DNA of 64,000 nt from Clarkia xantiana subsp. parviflora (taxonomy: Eukaryota > Streptophyta > Magnoliopsida > Myrtales > Onagraceae): assembly GCA_036873135.1 (NCBI GenBank), contig JAPTYO010000007.1, positions 17,714,763 to 17,778,762 on the forward strand. The letters are read 5' to 3'. Below the pieces are notes generated by a model that saw only the letters and a list, made by a program, of their open reading frames with translations, was not told the DNA's origin and did no database searches. Shown here piece by piece: positions 58,001 to 64,000 of this stretch. Every line of letters begins with the position of its first letter. The stretch's first letter is position 1. A program made the translations under genes and the position numbers.

Positions 58001-60169
58001 GTTGAAATCGTTAGTAGAATTCAAGGAGAATGAATTTGAGACAAAAGTACGAGAATCGGATAAACTCAGGACGAGTTTGAACGAGATTGAACTGAGGCTC
58101 ACCGTGTCGGAATATGAGCGGCAGAAACTTGCGGAACAAGCAATTAGCTTGAAGATCCAGCTGCAGGAGATGGAGAAGTTCAAAATCGAAAAGGACAGAG
58201 TCGAAGCTTCCCTCGAGACGATCTCGAGGGAATATAGTAATCTGAAAGACAAGAATACCGCGTTGCATGAAAAGATTTCGGCAATGGAGAAGGTGTTGAT
58301 TGAGTTAGAAGACTGCAGAGAGAGTCGAACCGCTTTGGAGGAGAAAGTTGTTTCGTTGGAGGAGGGTATAATGGCGAGCGAGGCACTCCGTGCCGAGGCT
58401 GCTGACGTGGCGAGTGAGATCGGGAGGATTCGGAAAGAAAGCAGACAGTATCAGCAGATAGCGCGGCGGCTTGAAGAAGAGAGAGATGAGTTGGCGAATA
58501 AATTGCTTGTTCTTGAGGAGGAAGTAAAGGTGGTTAAGGAAGAGAATAAGAAGCATAAGCATTATCAGAGTAGTAGTGTTCGGAACGTATCAAAGGCTAC
58601 TTCTAACAAGGTGAGCTTTTTCGTTATGGTTAATTTGGAATGTAAGACTAATTATATTTGATTTATTTAGTAGATTAGGTGTACTCGGACTGATGATTCG
58701 GTTATAATTTCGTTAGAGTGAAATCGGGAGAAGTAACAACAAGCAACGCGACGGTCGGAGAAAGCCGCCGTCAAAGGATGTTGCAAGAGACCAACAAAGT
58801 CCGTCCATCACAATCACAAAACATAAAATAGAGGCAAGTCTCTTGTACCAATTGTTGATTTTAGTTACACTGTGGATACCAATGGTCTGTTGGGTTTGGC
58901 TCGGCCCAATGTGAATTCTAACATAGTATTAGAGTTCGGGTCGAGTCTAGGTCTGGGAATCGTATGTTGAAATCAGAGAGCTCTCACGGTGAGTAGGAAT
59001 GTTGAAATAGACATACACTGTAAGTTGGTATCTGTACAATAGAGCAGTATATAAGCAAGTGGACCACCTCCACCTATCACCAATTGGTTTTAGGATTGAA
59101 CTCACTTGAATATATAGTTGCTATCTACTGTCCCATTGGATTTAGCTAGACCCAATGTGAATTCTAACAAATAATACATATCTTATTTATTAGGAATTTA
59201 AATCCATTATTTCCACCCTATATGGTACAAACATGAATATTACATATAATCATAGTCTACCACTAATTATTGATCTATATTAATCCGTTTGTACTTGTAC
59301 TTGGCTTAATCCAATAAATAATTTAATATTTATGTCGATTTGTCCTTATTTAAAATGCATTACATATGCGATTTGAAGGAACACAATATATAATTTATGT
59401 TAGAATTCACATTGGACCGAACCAAATTCAACGTGCCAGTAAAAAGTAGTCATATATATGCAAATTGTTCATCTTAAAACCAATTGGTGATAAGAAAAGA
59501 TTGTCTACTTGTTTATATACTGCTCTATTATACAGATACCAACCAGTGTGGTACTCCAGAGTACGGTGTACGTCTATTTCAACAATTTACACTTTTTTTT
59601 CCCAAGATTTACATTTTATTATGCAGTTAAAAATTCAATTTGCTTTTTGCTATGCGGATTTTTTTTAATAAATTTATGGAATGAATCAAAATTCAGTTTT
59701 TTTTTCCCCAAAAAAAATCAGTTTGTTTTGTAGTTAATTGACACAACTTTCCAATCCTCCCCATGGCCGTAACTCTAGCTGTGCATTTCAGGACGATCGA
59801 ATCAGTAATGTGAGCGACGAAAGCTCCTTGACAGAGATTACCGACACCGAAGGACCCTATAAACCGCCTCATCATAATCGGTAAGTTTCCAATAACTTCT
59901 TTTTATCCCTGTTATTTGATAAACTTTTCTGACAAAACATGTTTCCCGACAGCAGGTTATCATTGTCGGAGGGTGCTCATGCAGGCAAGGTAGTGTCTCG
60001 CGAAAAGTTCGAGCGGACAAAGTCTTCACTTGAGGCAGAGTTAATTGAACTGCGGGAACGGTATTCGCTTATGAGCCTTAAATATGCAGAAGTGGAAGCC
60101 GAACGCGAGGAGCTCGTCATGAAGATGAAGGCAGCTCGGACTACTGTAAAAAGATGGTTTTCATCTTAA
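55061..60169 (+). CDS. NT-C2 domain plus long coiled-coil protein (myosin heavy chain-related)
   Basis: Plant protein with an EEIG1/EHBP1-type N-terminal C2 domain followed by about 700 residues of coiled coil, like Arabidopsis At5g52280, At1g63300 and At5g41140. Likely exons: 55061-55141, 55224-55421, 55513-55635, 55753-about 55790, 55844-55997, 56406-58610, 58717-58833, 59792-59880, 59956-60169, about 1,070 aa. The C2 part runs from the start (FKLHRNKATRSGENIDFKFS) to KIQCLTPRTDL. Serine-rich DNSLDSEGSA follows, then heptads rich in E, K and L (exon 6, 735 codons). The C-terminal KYAEVEAEREELVMKMKAAR is typical of the family. Introns after 55635 and 58833 begin GC. The exon 4 to 5 junction has no GT donor within reach, so that piece is uncertain. 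The intron before 59792 contains TRIM elements. NT-C2 proteins are thought to link membranes, cytoskeleton or organelles; the exact role here is unknown. Confidence 0.85.
58834..59169 (+). mobile_element. TRIM element (LTR - tiny interior - LTR) in an intron
   Basis: A truncated left LTR ends AATGTGAATTCTAACA at 58923, followed by TAGTATTAGAGTTCGGG, a decayed methionine-tRNA primer site. A 76-bp interior and a purine stretch (GTGAGTAGGAA) come next, then a full LTR of 170 bp (59000-59169) that begins TGTTGAAATAGAC and ends in the same AATGTGAATTCTAACA. No coding capacity, as expected for TRIMs. Confidence 0.75.
59398..59584 (-). mobile_element. Inverted solo LTR of the same TRIM family
   Basis: On the minus strand it begins TGTTGAAATAGACGTACAC (59584) and ends ATGTGAATTCTAACA (59398), matching the LTR at 59000-59169 along most of its 187 bp. 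Confidence 0.75.
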
Positions 60170-62079
60170 TTAATTACCACGCCTATATAGCTCCAACAAT
60201 TGTTTTTCCCTCGTGTGCTCTTCATTATCATTGAATATATGACGGTATATAGATTTGCAGGAAATTGAAATAATGGAAGGAATAAGTTCCATTTGCGTGA
60301 TAGCTAGCTGAATAAGAATGGAGTTTTGCATATGTGTGTGTATACATCAAGGACTTTGTTTTTATATAATGATGATAGTGTAAAGGTGGCTTACTGTAAC
60401 AAATACGACATATACATAATGGTTTATATATATATTGTTGGTTGTTTTGTAATTATAACTGTTTAATATGTCATTCATTAATAATAATAAATTTGTAGTT
60501 CAAACTCCATTCGAAATTTGAAAATTGAAAAATATTTATAACTAGCATTATTCTTTATGATATTTCTTTATGATATGACATGATTAACAAGCTATCCCTT
60601 ACAGAATACAGACTAACTAATACAAACAAAAAAATTATAATACAGTGTGACAGTTAGGACTTGTTTGTTTTGTCCTGCAACTTAAGAGATGCCTTATTCA
60701 GCTTAGGACATTATCTTCATCTTTAAGCTGAGCTTGTACTTCTGCACTTTTTGAGATTTCTTGAAGTAATAACGGAGAAGGTAATAATAGATTTCTGTTT
60801 TTTTTTTTTTTTTCTGCAAATCTATTGTATTATTATGATATTATCATTTACCTTTATTATATTAATTATGTCCAATTCTTTAAAAGAAAAGAAGTTGCAC
60901 AATAATAAGGTAATATAAATTACACATTGAAGTTTGGCAACAAAAAAAATTTACTCATTGAAGTGGCCGTTAAAAAATTATTGACCCAACATAGTGGCAA
61001 GTGGCCGCTAGAATTTTTATAAAAGATTTTACCAAGTTGAGTATTCTATTGATAAAAAAAAAGTTGAGTATTTATATTTTGATAAATACATTAGAATTAA
61101 AATATTAAGAGATAACATCCTATTCCTGTATATATTATCACCTCAGTTTTTTTCTCTACATAAATGCTAATTTCCACCCAAAAAATAGCCATACACCCAA
61201 ATTGTCATGCAATTCACATCAACTTCTATTTTCTTGAAGAAGTGATAATAATAGTGATTCTAGTTTCTAGGTCAATTTATTTACTTATAGTCAGCTCATA
61301 GGTACATATTATTTTTATGTTTATTGACGAGCATATTATTCATTTAAACAATCAATACATGTACTAACACATTAATATGGTACCAATAGTTTCCAAAAAA
61401 ATAAAAGTATAAGTAGCGATGATTATAGACGTATTACACTATATAATGTCCACGCTTTCTTATTTATTTATATATACACTAATTTCATCAACATAAACAC
61501 TACTAACAATTTATTATAATTAAGACTTGGTCATTAGAATTTAATGATTCTTCTTCATAGAATGATTTTTTTTTAATTTAATTTAATCACTAATGAATTC
61601 AAACTCATGACCGGAACCAAACCGTATAAGTTGAAACATATAAGATGTATATAATATTTTTATATGACGAAATGCTTCATGTTTTCTAATTTATTTACGG
61701 ATCCTGCCACCTGCCCTGTCCGGCTGTCCCTGGTAAAATTGATAATTATCGTCATCTCTCTCTCCATGGCAGGTCTGCTTCTCTTCACTCGGAAGCACCT
61801 CCATCCACATCGTTCCCTAAATTTTCTCCGCTCCCTTCGAGATCAAATCCACTAGTCAAAATCCGTCCGGAACCCTAAATTTTCTCCACCGATCTCTGAT
61901 TCACCTCTCTTCACCAACAATCTCTCAAGTCAGGACGAAAGCTTGAAAATTTCAAGTCGAGCACTTCAGTCCAGCTGTGCATGGCGCTTCACGACAATCT
62001 GATGCACTACTCCAGCTGCAGATGATTTCTTAGTCGGATCGTCGGTTTTTAGAGATCGCGTGTTCCGATTTGAAGAGGC
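60170..62079. other. Spacer between the NT-C2 and Tify/PHD genes
   Basis: Starts with the NT-C2 3' UTR. The middle (60480-61650) is AT-rich and non-coding. From about 61690 the composition becomes CT-rich, consistent with the promoter and 5' leader of the next gene. A short uORF lies at 61981-62025. Confidence 0.5.
61981..62025 (+). other. Possible upstream ORF (14 codons) before the Tify/PHD gene
   Basis: ATG at 61981 opens a 14-codon frame closed by TGA at 62025, 54 nt before the main start codon at 62080. If the leader is transcribed, this could reduce main-frame translation. Evidence is positional only. Confidence 0.35.
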
Positions 62080-64000
62080 ATGACGCAGGAACTTCCTTTT
62101 GGGTTGGAGGTCCAGTCTCAGCGCTGCAGTTCACTGGGTGGAAGTTGGGCGCAGCTTCAGAATGGTCTGGCTCACTGCAATGGCGGTTCGGACAGTGATG
62201 ACATCAGCAGAGGCAAGAGACTGAAGCTTTCCTCTCTGAAAGTGTATTCTCGCAGGGGTAAGTTGAGTAACGGCGTCGCCGAGGAGACAAAGGGTGAGCA
62301 GAAGCCTTGTTCTGTTCGCGAGCAAGAGATTTTTGTTGCCAATGGTGTAAATAAGGAGCAAGCTGATGGCATTTCCAGTAAGTATGCGTATGAAGAGGAG
62401 CTACATGTTGATCAGGATGCATTGGTGGACGTTGTTGTTGAGTTTGATTTCAGTGGCATACGCAAAAGACCCCGACTTAGTGCTGCCAGGAAGATTGGTT
62501 CAGATGAGGAGTTGGTGGACGTCCTGATTCGAGATGATAATAGGGGTCTACTTGGCTCATTTATCAGAAAAGAGGGGAGGGTGAACTTAGAAAACGTTAC
62601 AGGAAGTAGAGTTAATCGTGGTCAGGCTAATGGTCTTAGTAATTGTTCACTGCTAGATGTTAAGCAGAGAAGGCTTCCCAAATCTTTGTTTAAGCCCGAT
62701 ATTCAGGTACAGGAGAGGGATAGGGAGACAGTAAGTGCAGTTAGCGAGTTAGATGATGTAGCTAGTCAAGCAATCTTTGATGTTGGCATGGAGGCAGCAA
62801 CAGGAGCAAATGCACGTTCTACACCAAATAACATGAAACTGAAAATGTCAAAGAAGATTGCTTTTAACAAGAAACTTATGACAGTCAAGGATCTCTTCGA
62901 CACAGGCCTGCTTGATGGCGTGACAGTAGTGTACATGGGTGGTTTGACCAAGGTAGATATTGCATGATACGACCATTATTTATGTTCTGAGATACTCCAT
63001 AGTGATCCTTATATGCTGCTAATCTGGGGTTTTATAATGCAACGTATTGCTTAGAAGGCAGAGTTTGTACTTGGTACCTTATTTTGAAACTCTTGAGTAA
63101 GGAATTGGTAATTTATGTCGAAAATTCTCATTAAAAGAAAACACCTAATCCAGGACGGTCATTGGTCTTGATGAATGTTTGCTACTAATATATGACATAG
63201 GATCAGTTGATTTTTTTTATGCGAAATTTTGTGCAGGCATCTGGGCTTACAGGTACTATTATGGAAGGCGGTATACTATGCTCATGCTCCCTCTGCAATG
63301 GACTTCGAGTGAGTATTGGATTTCACTGACTAGGGTGTTAGAGATCCCCCACTGTTATGAATATGTCATCAATATTAATTTCAGGTTGTATATGTAGGTT
63401 CTTCCGCCTTCTCAGTTTGAAATTCATGCATGTAAAGTATATAGACGTGCAGCACAGTATATCTGTCTTGAAAATGGAACAAGCCTGCTTGATGTGCTAA
63501 AGACCTGCCGATGTGCTCCTGCAAATATGTTGGAAACCACAATTCAGAGAATCATTAGTGCTCAGCCTGTTGAGAAAACTTTCACCTGTAGAGGGTGCAA
63601 AAGTAAACTATGCTCTTATTTCTCTTCAATATATGTAGCTAAAGTTCCATTGTTACTTATCCAAGAACCATTTCCACTTCCATTTGATTTCCATTTAATT
63701 GGCTATTACGTTTTACTTGATAGGTGTGTTGCCGTCATCTTTTGTTGCCAGAATAGGGCCTCTGTGCAATACATGCGTAGAACTAAAGAAATCGCAAAGC
63801 CCCTCAACTGCTTCAACCAGTAAAACAACTAGGTAAGAATCTATCTTTGTACTGTTTTGCCGCTAGTACACTTCTTTTGTCTTTGGCATTTACTGTTTTC
63901 TTTATCTTTTTTGGTGGTGTGTGGATTTTAGGACAAGTGACTAGCATAGGACTAGCTTTTTAAGTCTTGCTAGGGTCTTTCTCTTCTTGGTGGTGTTGTA
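62080..64000 (+). CDS. Tify/Jas-type TPL-binding domain and PHD-family nuclear protein, 5' part
   Basis: Exons 62080-62952, 63237-63308, 63398-63602 and 63724-63832 join in frame (GT/AG), giving about 420 residues so far; a donor at 63833 shows the gene runs past the window. Exon 1 has basic clusters (GKRLKLSS, GIRKRPRLS) that may be nuclear localisation signals, and ends VKDLFDTGLLDGVTVVYMGG. Exons 2-3 read GILCSCSLCNG, then VLPPSQFEIHACKVYRRAAQ and YICLENGTSLLDVLKTCR, the signature of the tify-like TPL-binding domain that precedes PHD fingers in plant proteins such as At5g13660 and At1g68030. Exon 4 has a CxxC pair (LCNTCVELK). By analogy it is a chromatin or transcription regulator. The PHD fingers, if present, lie beyond the window. 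Confidence 0.8.

Noticed and set aside
57752..58252. 166-codon minus-strand open frame opposite the coiled-coil exon
   Set aside because: Antisense of a region rich in GAA/AAG codons, which yields serine/phenylalanine-rich frames by composition alone.

Overview
This is a stretch of nuclear DNA from a flowering plant, very probably a eudicot. The genes are split by GT-AG introns and lie far apart in AT-rich DNA. Plant-specific families are present (PLATZ, LURP-one-related, plastid NCS1 transporter, plant methyltransferase, TIR resistance domain), and the spacers are full of plant transposable elements. The TIR-type resistance gene argues against a grass. The species cannot be named from the sequence. 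Splice sites were read by eye from reading frames, GT/AG signals and recalled family alignments; no search was run.

Genes in order: (1) an A1-family aspartic protease on the minus strand (384-3284, ten exons, complete); (2) a PLATZ zinc-binding transcription factor (9024-10692, three exons); (3) an intronless plastidic nucleobase transporter of the PLUTO/NCS1 type (11721-13421); (4) a LURP-one-related (LOR) gene on the minus strand (15174-20555) whose second intron is 4.7 kb of transposon debris; (5) a truncated TIR/P-loop resistance-type gene on the minus strand (24019-25423); (6) a type I plant methyltransferase close to Arabidopsis nicotinate N-methyltransferase (39135-41593), with a decayed tandem copy 12 kb away (52084-53810); (7) an NT-C2/coiled-coil protein (55061-60169) with two GC-AG introns and one unclear exon junction; (8) the 5' part of a Tify/PHD-type nuclear protein gene (62080 to the window end).

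The rest is mostly mobile DNA. Target-site duplications (TSDs) can be read for most elements: hAT-type MITEs with 8-bp TSDs (4876-5750, 18508-18756, 21592-22006), one nested in a TAA-flanked MITE (18446-19306); Mutator-type MITEs with about 9-bp TSDs (16627-17294, 26945-27814, 29028-29545, and probably 41867-42463); a CACTA-like element (about 28833-30341); two candidate Helitrons (26592-30658 and 32627-36592, the second carrying a leucine-rich-repeat fragment); a head-to-head pair of Helitron Rep fragments (42941-44050); a complete LTR retrotransposon with identical 432-bp LTRs and no coding capacity (45570-50731); a Copia polymerase fragment (about 51000-52085); and TRIM-type short-LTR elements (21000-21107; 58834-59584).

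The genes do not form an obvious pathway and there is no operon-like arrangement. The notable biology is how transposons have shaped the genes: an intron built from nested insertions, a stop codon at a transposon edge, a resistance gene cut off just after its P-loop, and a tandem methyltransferase copy reduced to its 3' end. I saw no tRNA, rRNA or CRISPR array, and nothing I would claim as a new biological system. The best candidates for undescribed entities are the non-coding LTR element with repeated internal modules and the AT-rich repeat family ending in a 20-bp palindrome.
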